Shown: piece by piece, positions 1 to 7,475 of the stretch | How the letters are laid out: each line of letters starts with the position of its first letter | Position numbering within the stretch: the first letter of the stretch is position 1 | NCBI GenBank assembly: GCA_041558415.1 | Contig: JBFFEY010000076.1 | Coordinates: 1 to 12,984, forward strand | DNA from: SG8-39 sp041558415 | Lineage (GTDB): Bacteria; Pseudomonadota; Gammaproteobacteria; Burkholderiales; SG8-39 | DNA: 12,984 nucleotides | Direction of reading: 5' to 3' | The notes under the pieces: model-generated | What the model was told of the DNA's origin: nothing | The model's input: only the letters and a program-made list of their open reading frames with translations | Databases searched by the model: none | Program-made: the position numbers and the translations under genes

Positions 1-1
1 C

Positions 2-139
2 GATCGCCTGTGGGTCCGGCCGCGCGGCGCGCGCGCCCGCCTCGCCAGCCACGATGCTGGCGAGGCGCGCGCCGCCTCCGATCACCTGCCGCTGCGTGCC
101 GAGCTTGCGCTCGACCCCGCGGCCGCGTCTGCGGCATGA
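2..139 (+). CDS. C-terminal end of an endonuclease/exonuclease/phosphatase-family protein (partial)
   Basis: This is the 3' end of a gene that enters from the left edge; 45 codons remain before TGA at 137-139. The reading includes DRLWVRP near the start and ASDHLPLRAEL in the middle. In the EEP (DNase I/exonuclease III-like) fold, a final S-D-H motif followed by a hydrophobic strand supplies the catalytic histidine, and an 'ID.LWV' strand usually precedes it by about 20 residues. Both are present with suitable spacing. The stop overlaps the start of the next gene (ATGA at 136-139), so the two are probably translated together. Substrate is unknown: the fold covers nucleases, phosphodiesterases and lipid phosphatases. 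The other frames of this stretch read as low-complexity Arg/Ala or are interrupted. The call rests on a short motif and the upstream part is not visible. Confidence 0.65.
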   Translation, partial: DRLWVRPRGARARLASHDAGEARAASDHLPLRAELALDPAAASAA

Positions 140-930
140 GCGAAGCCGCCGCGCCGCGCCTGCCCTATCGCGTGCACGGCGCGGGCGACGCGCCGTACCT
201 GTTCTGCGTGCACGGCATGCTCTCCAGCCACCTGCAGTGGACGCCGAACCTGGCCGTGCTCGAAAAGCGGGTGCGACCGGTGCTGTTCGACCTGTGGGGC
301 CACGGCGATGCGCCCACGCCCGAGGACGACGCGCGCTACACGGTCGAGGCGATCATCGGCGAATTCGAGCGCGCGCGCGAAGCGCTCGGCGCCGAGCGCA
401 TCCTGCTCTGCGGCCAGTCGCTCGGCGCAGGGCTCACGCTGCGCTACGCGATCCAGCACCCGGCGCGCATCGTCGCGCAGATCTTCACCAATTCGCGCTC
501 GGCGCTGCTCGCCCCGGAGGCGCTCGGCTCGCCCGAGGAAAGCGCCGCGCGCGCCGAGGCGATCGAGCGCGGCGGCCGTGCCGCGCTCGGCAAGCTGCCG
601 TTTCATCCGCGGCACGCCCGCCGCCTGCCCCCCGCGCTGCGCGAGGCGATGGCCGCGGTCGCCGATGCGACCGACCCGCGCGCCGTCGCGCGCCTGATGC
701 GGATCGCGAGGTCGCAGCTGTCGGTGCTCGGCGAGCTGCAGCGCATCGACTGCCCGACGCTGCTCGTCAACGGCCGCGGCGAGCGCTCGTTCCAGCCACT
801 GCGCGAGGTCGCCGCGCACCGCATCCGCGGAATCCGCATCGCCGACATCGACGGCGGGCACGCGGTCAACCTGGAAAACCCGGAGGGCTTCAACGCCGCG
901 GTGACCGCGTTCCTGCGCGAGGTGCTGTAG
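136..930 (+). CDS. alpha/beta hydrolase
   Basis: A 264-residue single-domain alpha/beta hydrolase, probably a cytoplasmic esterase or related hydrolase. An oxyanion-type HG motif (CVHGM, about residues 24-28) follows the first core strand, and the nucleophile elbow GQSLG places Ser95. The C-terminal GGHAVNLENPEGF supplies His242. The catalytic acid after the sixth strand is normally Asp in a GxxD motif. Here the segment is NGRGERSF, so Glu216 is the likely substitute, which is mildly unusual. Residues 120-200 form a helical lid. The frame is open back to position 10, but the start at 136 is preferred because its ATG overlaps the stop of the upstream EEP gene and the earlier residues look non-coding. 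There is no strong ribosome site, which fits coupled translation. It converges on ligB with a 7-nt gap. Substrate cannot be told from sequence; a role in aromatic ring-cleavage pathways is possible but unsupported. Confidence 0.85.
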   Translation: MSEAAAPRLPYRVHGAGDAPYLFCVHGMLSSHLQWTPNLAVLEKRVRPVLFDLWGHGDAPTPEDDARYTVEAIIGEFERAREALGAERILLCGQSLGAGLTLRYAIQHPARIVAQIFTNSRSALLAPEALGSPEESAARAEAIERGGRAALGKLPFHPRHARRLPPALREAMAAVADATDPRAVARLMRIARSQLSVLGELQRIDCPTLLVNGRGERSFQPLREVAAHRIRGIRIADIDGGHAVNLENPEGFNAAVTAFLREVL

Positions 931-937
931 GCAGGCC

Positions 938-1780
938 CTAGCGGTTTTCCAGAATCAGGTGGCCGACCGCCGTGTTCGAGGCGGGCACGTGATAGAAGCG
1001 GTGCACGACCTCGGGCGGCGCGTCGCTCATCGCGCCGCGCGCGATGAGCCACATCACCAGCTCGATGCCCTCGGAGCCCGCCTCGCGCACGTAGTCGATG
1101 TGCGGCATCTTCGCCAGCGCCTCCGGCTCTGCGATCAGCCGGTCGAGGAATGCCGTGTCGAACGCCTTGTTGATCAGCCCGGCGCGCGGGCCCTGCAGCT
1201 GGTGGCTCATGCCGCCGGTGCCCCAGACCTGCACGTCGAGGTCCTCGTCGTAGGACGCGATCGCCTTGCGGATCGCACGGCCGAGCTGGAAGCAGCGCCG
1301 GCCCGAGGGCACCGGGTACTGCACCACGTTGACCGCGAAGGGAATGATGCGGCAGGGCCAGGCCGCGGGCTGGCCGAACAGCAGCGACAGCGGCACCGTG
1401 AGGCCGTGGTCGACGTCCATCCTGTTGACGATGGTGAGGTCGAAGTCGTCCTGGATCACCGACTGCGCAATGTGCGCCGCGAGCTCGGGATGGCCGATCA
1501 CCTTCGGCACCGGGCGCGGGCCCCAGCCCTCGTCGGCCACGGCGAACTCGGCCGCGGTGCCGATGGCGAAGGTGGGAATGATCTCGAGGCTGAAGGCGGT
1601 GGCGTGGTCGTTGTAGACGAGGAAGACGACGTCGGGCGTGTGCTGCTTCATCCACTGCTTGGAGAATTCGTAGCCGCCAAACACCTTCTGCCAGTAGGGC
1701 TCGCCGGTCTTGCCGAGGTCGAGCGCCGCGCCGATCGCCGGCACGTGCGAGGTATAGACGCTGGCGCTGACGTGGGCCAT
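938..1780 (-). CDS. ligB: protocatechuate 4,5-dioxygenase, beta (catalytic) subunit
   Basis: A 280-residue class III extradiol dioxygenase catalytic subunit of the LigB type. With LigA it opens protocatechuate between C4 and C5 to 4-carboxy-2-hydroxymuconate semialdehyde, using Fe(II) and O2 in the cytoplasm. Residues equivalent to the iron ligands of Sphingobium LigB (His12, His61, Glu242) are visible as His12 in YTSHVPAIG, His59 in YNDHA and Glu240 in GSEGIELVMW. The acid/base histidine is His193 in GTGGMSHQLQG. The constant two-residue offset supports the match. The start is set by a TGATG overlap with ligA and a GGGGAG ribosome site about 8 nt upstream. It is somewhat shorter than the about 300-residue Sphingobium protein. 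The stop lies 7 nt from the convergent hydrolase stop. Relatives act on gallate or methylgallate, so substrate is inferred from the two-gene form. No ligC, ligI, ligJ or ligK is visible. Confidence 0.93.
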   Translation of the reverse strand: MAHVSASVYTSHVPAIGAALDLGKTGEPYWQKVFGGYEFSKQWMKQHTPDVVFLVYNDHATAFSLEIIPTFAIGTAAEFAVADEGWGPRPVPKVIGHPELAAHIAQSVIQDDFDLTIVNRMDVDHGLTVPLSLLFGQPAAWPCRIIPFAVNVVQYPVPSGRRCFQLGRAIRKAIASYDEDLDVQVWGTGGMSHQLQGPRAGLINKAFDTAFLDRLIAEPEALAKMPHIDYVREAGSEGIELVMWLIARGAMSDAPPEVVHRFYHVPASNTAVGHLILENR

Positions 1781-2169
1781 CAGCGCTTCTCCCCGATCCT
1801 GCGGTTGCCCTCCACCGAGCGCCCGCCCTTCACCATCATGTCGCGGTATTCCTCTTCGCTCATGCCGGTCATGCTGCCCGCCATCTGCTGGAAACTCTTG
1901 CCGTCGGTGGCGCCGATCTTGGCGAGGAAATAGATGTTGCCGCCGAGCGCGATGCAGCGGTTGAGATCGCGGTCGAGCACCGCCTGCTTCTGCGCCTCGC
2001 TCATCGGCCACTCGTCCAGGTAGGCACGCTCGTTCGCCTTGAAGCGTGCGCGGTTCTCCGGCTTCATCAGCGACATGCAGAACTGGTTGAGGTGATAGCC
2101 GAGACGCGACTGCTCGGCATCGAAGATCGTGGTGCCGGGGATGTCCTTGTAGGGCTTGTCGAGTGCCAT
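1780..2169 (-). CDS. ligA: protocatechuate 4,5-dioxygenase, alpha subunit
   Basis: A 129-residue LigA-type small subunit. It is all-helical in the family and covers the active site of LigB in an alpha2-beta2 enzyme. Typical features are the N-terminal PGTTIFDAEQSRLGYHLN, the central FCMSLM and ENRARFKANERAYLDEW segments, and GGNIYFLAKIGATDGKSFQQ around residues 76-95, followed by GMSEEEYRDMM. An AGGAG ribosome site lies 11 nt before the ATG. The stop shares one base with the ligB start (TGATG at 1778-1782), so equal translation of the two subunits is expected. It begins 29 nt after the CDF transporter stop, so transcription from that gene is likely, and no separate promoter is evident in the short gap. 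Identification is firm; as with ligB, the exact aromatic acid used is inferred. Confidence 0.93.
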   Translation of the reverse strand: MALDKPYKDIPGTTIFDAEQSRLGYHLNQFCMSLMKPENRARFKANERAYLDEWPMSEAQKQAVLDRDLNRCIALGGNIYFLAKIGATDGKSFQQMAGSMTGMSEEEYRDMMVKGGRSVEGNRRIGEKR

Positions 2170-2198
2170 GGGCGGCGGTGCTCCTGCGCTGCACTATT

Positions 2199-3131
2199 CT
2201 ACTGATCGCCGCGGCGCGACGCGCGGCTCGGCCAGGACTCGGCCTCGATGAACACCTTCTTCACCTCGGGGTGCGCCGCGCGAATGCGCTGGTTGAGGTC
2301 CTCGATGGTGCGCTCGAGCTCGGTGATCGTCAGCGCGTCGGCGAATTCGAGGCTCAGCGTGGCGAGCACGAACTCCGGCCCCACGTGCATGGTGAGCACT
2401 TCGTTCACGCGCTCGACCTTGTCGAGGTCGCGGCAGATGCGGCGGATGTCGTCGACCACGTCCGGCCGCGCGCGTTCGCCGATCAGCAGTCCCTTGGTCT
2501 CGGCGGCAAGCCAGGCCGCGGTCACGGCGAGCACGAGACCGATGCCGATCGAGGCGGCGGCATCGTAGGTGGGATCCCCGGTCGCCTGCGTGAGTGCGAT
2601 GCCGGTCAACGCGATGAGCAGGCCGAGCATCGCCGCGCTGTCCTCGAACAGCACCACCAGCACGGTCGGGTCCTTGCTCGACTGCACCGCGCGCAGCCAG
2701 CCAAGCTTGCCCTGGGTCTTGCGGAACTCGCGGAACGCCACCGACCAGGCTGCGCCTTCAAAGACCAGCGCGAGCCCCAGCACGACGTAGTTCACCAGCG
2801 GGTTGCGCAAGGGCGTCGGCGCCAGCAGGTGGCTCACGCCCTCGAAGATCGAGATCCCGGCGCCGAGGCCGAAGATGAGAATCGCCACCACGAAGCTCCA
2901 GAAGTAAACCTCCTTGCCGTGGCCGAAGGGAAAGCGCTCGTCGGGCGGCTTTCTCGCCTGGCGCAGGCCGAACAGCAGCAAGACCTGGTTGCCGGTGTCG
3001 ACCAGCGAGTGAATGCCCTCGGAGACCATCGCCGAGCTGCCGGTGAGCGCGGCGGCGACGAACTTGGTCACCGCGATCAGGCTGTTGCCGATCAGCGCGG
3101 CGTAGATGACGGTTTTCGAGCCGCTTGCCAT
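2199..3131 (-). CDS. cation diffusion facilitator (CDF) transporter, ZnT9-like
   Basis: A 310-residue inner-membrane metal/proton antiporter with six predicted membrane helices (about 8-28, 34-56, 76-98, 113-133, 155-181, 188-208) and a cytoplasmic C-terminal domain (about 220-300). CDF proteins export Zn2+ or other divalent metals. Helix 2 carries SEGIHSLVDTGNQ with the His41-x3-Asp45 metal pair. In helix 5 the common HxxxD is replaced by FEDSAAMLG (Glu163-Asp164). That motif, the preceding KDPTVLVVL and the following TGDPTYDAAASIG resemble, from memory, the SLC30A9/ZnT9 branch rather than FieF or CzcD. The stop-to-start gaps are 10 nt to the DUF4010 gene upstream and 29 nt to ligA downstream, so it sits inside a transcription unit with ligAB. 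Its metal is not determined. Iron or zinc homeostasis linked to the Fe(II) dioxygenase is only a guess. Confidence 0.88.
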   Translation of the reverse strand: MASGSKTVIYAALIGNSLIAVTKFVAAALTGSSAMVSEGIHSLVDTGNQVLLLFGLRQARKPPDERFPFGHGKEVYFWSFVVAILIFGLGAGISIFEGVSHLLAPTPLRNPLVNYVVLGLALVFEGAAWSVAFREFRKTQGKLGWLRAVQSSKDPTVLVVLFEDSAAMLGLLIALTGIALTQATGDPTYDAAASIGIGLVLAVTAAWLAAETKGLLIGERARPDVVDDIRRICRDLDKVERVNEVLTMHVGPEFVLATLSLEFADALTITELERTIEDLNQRIRAAHPEVKKVFIEAESWPSRASRRGDQ

Positions 3132-3141
3132 CGCGCCGGCC

Positions 3142-4407
3142 TCAGCCGATCCACAGCCAGGCCGCGACCAGCCCCGCCCCCGCGGCGGCAGCGAGCGGCA
3201 GCGCTACGCGCAGGCCGATGGCACGCCCGCCGATCACGCCGGCCATCGCGCCCTTCACCAGGCTGTTCACCGCGCCGGCGATCACGACGCCCAGCGCTGC
3301 CGCGCCGAGGGCGAGGTCTTCCCCGCTCATGCGCGCGAGCGACAGCGTGATGGCGTCGACGTCCGCGATCCCGGAGGCGGCGGCGAGCACCAGCACGCCC
3401 GCCTCGCCGGCGACCTCCTGCAGCGCATTGCCGAGCAGCATCACGGCCGCGAGCAGCGCGCCGAAAACGAGTGCCGCGCGCAGTTCGAGCGGATTCTTCA
3501 GCGGCGAGGCGGCGTAGGGCTGCATGCGCGCCTGCCGGCGCAGGAAGACCAGCGCCGGCCCGTAGACGCAGAGCGCCATCACGAGCGCCGGCACGACGAG
3601 CGCCTGAAACAGCTCGCGATTGAGCAGGCTCGCCACCAGCAGCATGCGCGGGAACATCGTGCCGCAGGCGAGCAGGATGCCGGTCGCCAGCACCGGTGCG
3701 AGCGTCGGGTCGCGCGCCGCGAGGCGCGAAAAGTGCAGCGTCAGCGCGGTCGACGAGGCGAGCCCGCTCGCCAGGCCGGTGAATACCGTGCCGCGTGCCG
3801 CGCCGCCGATCTTCACCGCGAAGTAGCCGACGAAGGAAATCGCCGCGATCAGCACCACCATCCACCAGATCGCGTAGGGGTTGAACGCGTCCCACGGCCC
3901 GAAGCCCTGATTCGGCAGGACCGGCAGCAGCACCACCGAGATGAGCAGCAGCTTGATTCCGGCGCGCAGCTCCTCGCCTTCGAGCGCGTTCACCCAGCGG
4001 TGCAGCTGCGGCTTGTAGCCGAGCAGCAAGGCCGTGAGCACCGCGCTCGCCGCCGCGATCACCACCTCGCCCATCGCGGCGAGCGCGCCGAGCGCGAAGG
4101 TGAGCAGCGCGGCGACCAGGCTGGTGATGCCGACGTCCGCGCGCCCGCGGTGCAGGTTCTCGACGTACACCGCCGCCAGCAGGCCGGCGAGTCCGACGAA
4201 AGCGAGCCCCATCACCAGTGCGCCGAAGGCCTCGGCGATCAGCGCCATGCCGCCGCCGAGCAGGCCGACCAGGCCGTAGGTGCGCACGCCGGCGATGCGC
4301 GCACCCTCCTTCGCCTCGCGTTCGTGCCAGCCGCGCTCGATGCCGATCAGCAGCCCGATGGCGAGGGCCGCGCCGAGGCGGTAGAGAATTTGCTGTTCTT
4401 CGCTCAT
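3142..4407 (-). CDS. MgtC-like / DUF4010 integral membrane protein
   Basis: A 421-residue, very hydrophobic protein with about a dozen predicted membrane segments. The N-terminal 140 residues have the MgtC/SapB pattern: an amphipathic start, then ALAIGLLIGIERGW, a basic and acidic loop, and RTYGLVGLLGG. The rest, from about residue 185, matches the DUF4010 domain with conserved GLASGLASSTALTLHFSRLA, ASGIADVDAITLSLARM and NSLVKGAMA segments. Polar residues inside these segments (Asp, Ser, Thr, Asn) suggest an ion or small-solute path, but the function of this domain pair is not established. The length is usual for the family. It is the first gene after the terminator-like stem behind the peptidase, 91 nt downstream of that gene and 10 nt upstream of the CDF transporter. 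No clear promoter is visible in the gap, so it may rely on read-through or an unrecognised start site. The ribosome site is weak (GGCGGA). Confidence 0.85.
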   Translation of the reverse strand: MSEEQQILYRLGAALAIGLLIGIERGWHEREAKEGARIAGVRTYGLVGLLGGGMALIAEAFGALVMGLAFVGLAGLLAAVYVENLHRGRADVGITSLVAALLTFALGALAAMGEVVIAAASAVLTALLLGYKPQLHRWVNALEGEELRAGIKLLLISVVLLPVLPNQGFGPWDAFNPYAIWWMVVLIAAISFVGYFAVKIGGAARGTVFTGLASGLASSTALTLHFSRLAARDPTLAPVLATGILLACGTMFPRMLLVASLLNRELFQALVVPALVMALCVYGPALVFLRRQARMQPYAASPLKNPLELRAALVFGALLAAVMLLGNALQEVAGEAGVLVLAAASGIADVDAITLSLARMSGEDLALGAAALGVVIAGAVNSLVKGAMAGVIGGRAIGLRVALPLAAAAGAGLVAAWLWIG

Positions 4408-4461
4408 GCGTCCGCCGCGGCGCCGCGCGCGCGGCCCCTGCGGTAGCCCCGATGGTGCGCC

Positions 4462-4498
4462 AAAAAACGGCGCGCGTGGCCGCGACCGGCGCGGCGCC
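4462..4498 (-). terminator. intrinsic terminator after the M42 peptidase gene
   Basis: Immediately after the peptidase stop (4499-4501), the minus strand reads GGCGC-C-GCG, an inner GG/CC-paired segment, then CGC-GCGCC, then G and six T. The outer five pairs plus three more after a one-base bulge make a strong GC stem directly followed by the T tract, the standard intrinsic terminator layout. The T6 tract is complementary to A6 at 4462-4467 on the + strand. The 3' arm can alternatively pair with GGCGCAC just beyond the T tract (arms 4455-4461 and 4469-4475), giving a 7-bp competing hairpin. This suggests the NAGGN trio ends here, with some read-through possible into the DUF4010-CDF-ligAB genes. 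Confidence 0.6.
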
Positions 4499-5686
4499 TC
4501 AGGGCTTGCCGATCGGCTTGCCGGCCGCGGCCGCCGGGTCGGGCCCGGCAGTGGTCACCAGCGTCTCGGTGGCCTCTTCCAGCGGCTGCTCGGTGAAGCC
4601 CTTCAGCGTGCCGGTCTCGTCGCGGTCGCGCGGAATTTCCACTTCGCTGGTCGCGTAGGCGGTTACCAGCTCGGCAATCGAGCGCAGCGCGTGCATGTGG
4701 ATGCGCTCGTAGCCGTGCGACGCGTCGATGCCGAAGGTGATCAGTGCGGTGCGCACGTCGTCACCCGCCTCGACCGCCGAGGCGCAGTCCGAGCGGTAGT
4801 AGCGGAACAGGTCGCGCTGGAAGGCGATGTCCTGCTCGCGGCACAGGCGGATCAGTTTGCGCGTGAGGTGATAGTCGAACGGACCCGTCATGTCGGCCAT
4901 GGCGATCGTCACGCCGAACTCGCTGCTCGCCTGCCCCGGCGCGGTGGTGCCGTTGTCGATGGTGATCATCGAGGCGACGTCGTGGGTGAGCACCGACGAA
5001 GCGCCCACGCCGACCTCCTCGGAAATGCTGAACAGGAACAGCGTGTCCACCGGCAGCTGCTTGCCGGTCGCGGCGAGCGCCTTCATCGCCGCGAACATCG
5101 ACGCGCAGCCGGCCTTGTCGTCGAGGTGGCGGCTGACGATGAAGCCGTTGTCGAGGAACTCGGGCTGCGGGTCGATCGCCACCATGTCGCCGATCGCGAT
5201 GCCGAGCCGCGTCAGGTCGCGCACGTCGCGCGTCAGCGCGTCGACGCGCAGCTCGACGTGCTCCCAGCCGGTCGGCTGGTCGTCGACCTGCTCGTTGTAG
5301 GTGTGCCCGGACGCCTTGAGCGGCAGGATGGTGCCACGGTAGGCGCCGGCGTCGGTGAACAGCGTGCAGCGCGCGCCCTCGGCGAAGCGCGAGGACCAGT
5401 GCCCGACGCGCGCCAGCTCGAGCCGGCCGTTCGGCTTGAGGTTCTTGACCTGAGCGCCGAGCGTGTCGAGGTGCGCAATCAGCGCGCGTGCCGGCTTCGG
5501 CTGGCGACCCGGCATGCGCGCGCGGATCGCGCCGCGCCGCGTCATCTCGTATTCGATGCCGAGCGCACCCAGCTCCTCGCAGGCCAGGCGCGCGATGGCG
5601 TCGGTGTAGCCCGAGGGGCTGGGCGTCTCGAGCAGGCGCCGCAGGATATCAGCGAGATACTCGACGTCGATATTGAGTCGGGCCAT
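4499..5686 (-). CDS. NAGGN-locus M42-family (glutamyl aminopeptidase-like) metallopeptidase
   Basis: A 395-residue cytoplasmic M42/M20-type dinuclear zinc peptidase of the kind regularly found with asnO and ngg. Metal-site residues are visible by comparison with TET/M42 enzymes: His72 in AHLDTLG, bridging Asp189 in SRHLDDKAG, catalytic Glu223 and ligand Glu224 in SISEEVGVGAS, Asp244 in TIDNGT, and His332 in HMHALRS. TPSPSG near residue 21 is also typical. The C-terminal tail after about residue 350 is acidic to Ala/Pro-rich and probably disordered. The ATG at 5686 has a GGAG/GAGG ribosome site within the 18-nt gap to ngg. Conserved linkage suggests a role in trimming, recycling or degrading the NAGGN dipeptide or its precursor when osmotic stress ends. 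That role is inference, since synthesis itself needs only asnO and ngg. It is the last gene before a terminator-like stem. Confidence 0.92.
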   Translation of the reverse strand: MARLNIDVEYLADILRRLLETPSPSGYTDAIARLACEELGALGIEYEMTRRGAIRARMPGRQPKPARALIAHLDTLGAQVKNLKPNGRLELARVGHWSSRFAEGARCTLFTDAGAYRGTILPLKASGHTYNEQVDDQPTGWEHVELRVDALTRDVRDLTRLGIAIGDMVAIDPQPEFLDNGFIVSRHLDDKAGCASMFAAMKALAATGKQLPVDTLFLFSISEEVGVGASSVLTHDVASMITIDNGTTAPGQASSEFGVTIAMADMTGPFDYHLTRKLIRLCREQDIAFQRDLFRYYRSDCASAVEAGDDVRTALITFGIDASHGYERIHMHALRSIAELVTAYATSEVEIPRDRDETGTLKGFTEQPLEEATETLVTTAGPDPAAAAGKPIGKP

Positions 5687-5704
5687 GGGTGCGTCCTCGT
5701 CTCC

Positions 5705-7474
5705 TCAGCCGGATATCTTGCGCGCTGCCGCCGGCATCGACAGCGGAAACAGTAGGTCGATGAAGCGCTCCGCGGTGGGCTGCGGTTCGTGGTTCGCCAG
5801 ACCGGGCCGCTCGTTCGCTTCGATGAAGGCGTAATGCGGCGCACGCGGCGAGCGCACGATGAAGTCGATGCCGGTGACCGGGATGTCGATCGCACGCGCA
5901 GCGCGCACCGCGGCGGCGACCAGCTGCGGATGCACTTCGTCGGTGACGTCGTGGATCGTGCCGCCGGTATGCAGGTTGGCGGTGCGCCGCACCTGCACCT
6001 CGACCCCCTTGTCGGGCACGCCGTCGAGCGTCAGTTCGGCGCGCGCCAGGCAGCGCTCGGTCTCGGCGTCGAGGGGAATCTTCGACTCGCCGCCGGTTGC
6101 CGCGGCACGGCGACGGCTTTGCCGCTCGATGAGCGTGCGCACCGTGCTCTGGCCGTCGCCCACGATGCGCGCCGGGCGGCGCAGCGCCGCCGCGACCACC
6201 TTGAAGTCGATCACCACCAGGCGCAGATCCTCACCCTGCACGCAGGCTTCGATCAGCACGCGGTCGCAGTGCGCGCGCGCCCGCTCCACCGCGGCCATCG
6301 CTTCGTCGAGATCCTCGACGCCGACCGCGATGCCGCGGCCCTGCTCGCCGCGCGCCGGCTTCACCACCACGCTGCCGTGGCGCTCGAGGAACTCGGCGAG
6401 CTGCGCGCGGCTCTGGAACTCGATCTGCGGCGGAACGCTCACGCCGGCGCGCTCGACCACGCGCCGCGTCACGGCCTTGTCGTCGCAAATGCTCACCGCA
6501 ACCCCGCTGCTGAGCTCCGACAGGCTTTCGCGGCACAGGATCGAGCGCCCGCCGGAGGTGAGGCGGAAAAAGCCGCCTTCCGCGTCGACCACCTCGACGC
6601 CGATGCCGCGGCGGCGCGCCTCCTCGGTCAGCAGGCGCGCGTAGGGATTGAGCGCCTGCTCGGGCGGCTGGCCGACGAACAGCTTCTCGTTGATCGGGTT
6701 CTTGTGCTTGACCGTGAATTCCTGGATGCGCACGAAACCGAGCTTCTCGTACAGCTCGATCGCCTCGCGGTTGTCGTGCATCACCGAAAGATCCAGGTAG
6801 AGCGCACCGCGCGCCTGGAAATATTCGGCCAGGCGCCGCACCAGCGTCTCGCCGACGCGCGGGTGCACCGCCTGCGGATCGACCGCCAGGCACCACAGCG
6901 AGGCGCCGCGCTCCGGATCGCCGAACGCGCGCCGGTGATCGACGCCCGTCACCGTACCGATCACCGCGCCCGAGCCCTCGTCCTCGGCGACGAGATAGAC
7001 GATGGTGCGGCTGTCGCGCTTGCCGAACATGAAGCCCGGCGGCACCGGCACCATCGAGCGCGACAGATAGATGCGGTTCACCGCGTCGGCGTCGGCTTCG
7101 CTCGCCAGCCAGCGCACGACGAAGCCGCGCGGCGCGCGGCTCGAGGCGCGGTAGGTGGTGAGGTCCAGGCGGTAGCTGTGCGACGGATCGAGGAACAGGT
7201 GCTGCGGCGCCGCCGCCAGCACGACGTGCGGGTCGCGCACGTAGGCGGCGATGTCGCGCCGCTCGAGGTCCTCGTCGAGCAGCGCGCCCGCCAGCGCCGC
7301 GGGGTCGACGAAGGTCTGGCCGAACAGCAGCCGGCCCCAGCCACAGTCGAGCGTCACGTTGTGGCGCGCGGTCTGGTCGGGACTGCGCCGGCGCAGGCGC
7401 TGGATGCGGTGCGCGTAGGCGCCGCGCTCGCGGCGCCGGCGCGTTTGGCGGGTGCTGCGGCCGGTCGTCGCCAC
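5705..7474 (-). CDS. ngg: N-acetylglutaminylglutamine synthetase (GNAT-ATP-grasp fusion)
   Basis: A two-domain enzyme of 589 residues that makes N-acetylglutaminylglutamine from glutamine, acetyl-CoA and ATP, the first part of NAGGN osmoprotectant synthesis. The GNAT acetyltransferase domain spans about 118-260: LWCLAVDPQ, the acetyl-CoA loop HPRVGETLVRRL and NREAIELYEKLGFVRI. The ATP-grasp domain spans about 325-580 and resembles cyanophycin synthetase and RimK: VVKPARGEQGRGIAVGV, EACVQGEDLRLVVID and ARIVGDGQSTV. Mg-binding Asp537 lies in TGIDFIV, and Glu552 and Asn554 in IEANERPGL. The frame is open further upstream inside asnO. The chosen start is GTG at 7474, one nt after the asnO stop (TGA-G-GTG), because residues before it are antisense-like Arg/Ser and the family length then fits. 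The N-terminal 25 residues are very basic, so a later start cannot be excluded. Confidence 0.92.
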   Translation of the reverse strand: MATTGRSTRQTRRRRERGAYAHRIQRLRRRSPDQTARHNVTLDCGWGRLLFGQTFVDPAALAGALLDEDLERRDIAAYVRDPHVVLAAAPQHLFLDPSHSYRLDLTTYRASSRAPRGFVVRWLASEADADAVNRIYLSRSMVPVPPGFMFGKRDSRTIVYLVAEDEGSGAVIGTVTGVDHRRAFGDPERGASLWCLAVDPQAVHPRVGETLVRRLAEYFQARGALYLDLSVMHDNREAIELYEKLGFVRIQEFTVKHKNPINEKLFVGQPPEQALNPYARLLTEEARRRGIGVEVVDAEGGFFRLTSGGRSILCRESLSELSSGVAVSICDDKAVTRRVVERAGVSVPPQIEFQSRAQLAEFLERHGSVVVKPARGEQGRGIAVGVEDLDEAMAAVERARAHCDRVLIEACVQGEDLRLVVIDFKVVAAALRRPARIVGDGQSTVRTLIERQSRRRAAATGGESKIPLDAETERCLARAELTLDGVPDKGVEVQVRRTANLHTGGTIHDVTDEVHPQLVAAAVRAARAIDIPVTGIDFIVRSPRAPHYAFIEANERPGLANHEPQPTAERFIDLLFPLSMPAAARKISG

Positions 7475-7475
7475 C

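Noticed and set aside
38..67. A 12-bp perfect hairpin with a 6-nt loop, extendable past a bulge, suggestive of a terminator or regulatory RNA.
   Set aside because: It lies inside the reading frame of the upstream EEP-family gene, has no T tract on either strand, and GC-rich coding sequence produces such stems often.
10..135. An upstream extension of the alpha/beta hydrolase by 42 residues.
   Set aside because: The extra residues are Arg/Ala-rich and out of frame with the EEP gene end; the ATG at 136 overlaps that gene's stop and begins the recognisable domain.
928..948. A small stem (TAGG/CCTA) followed by GCGGTTTT between the convergent hydrolase and ligB stops, as a terminator.
   Set aside because: Only four base pairs and a short T run; too weak to claim.
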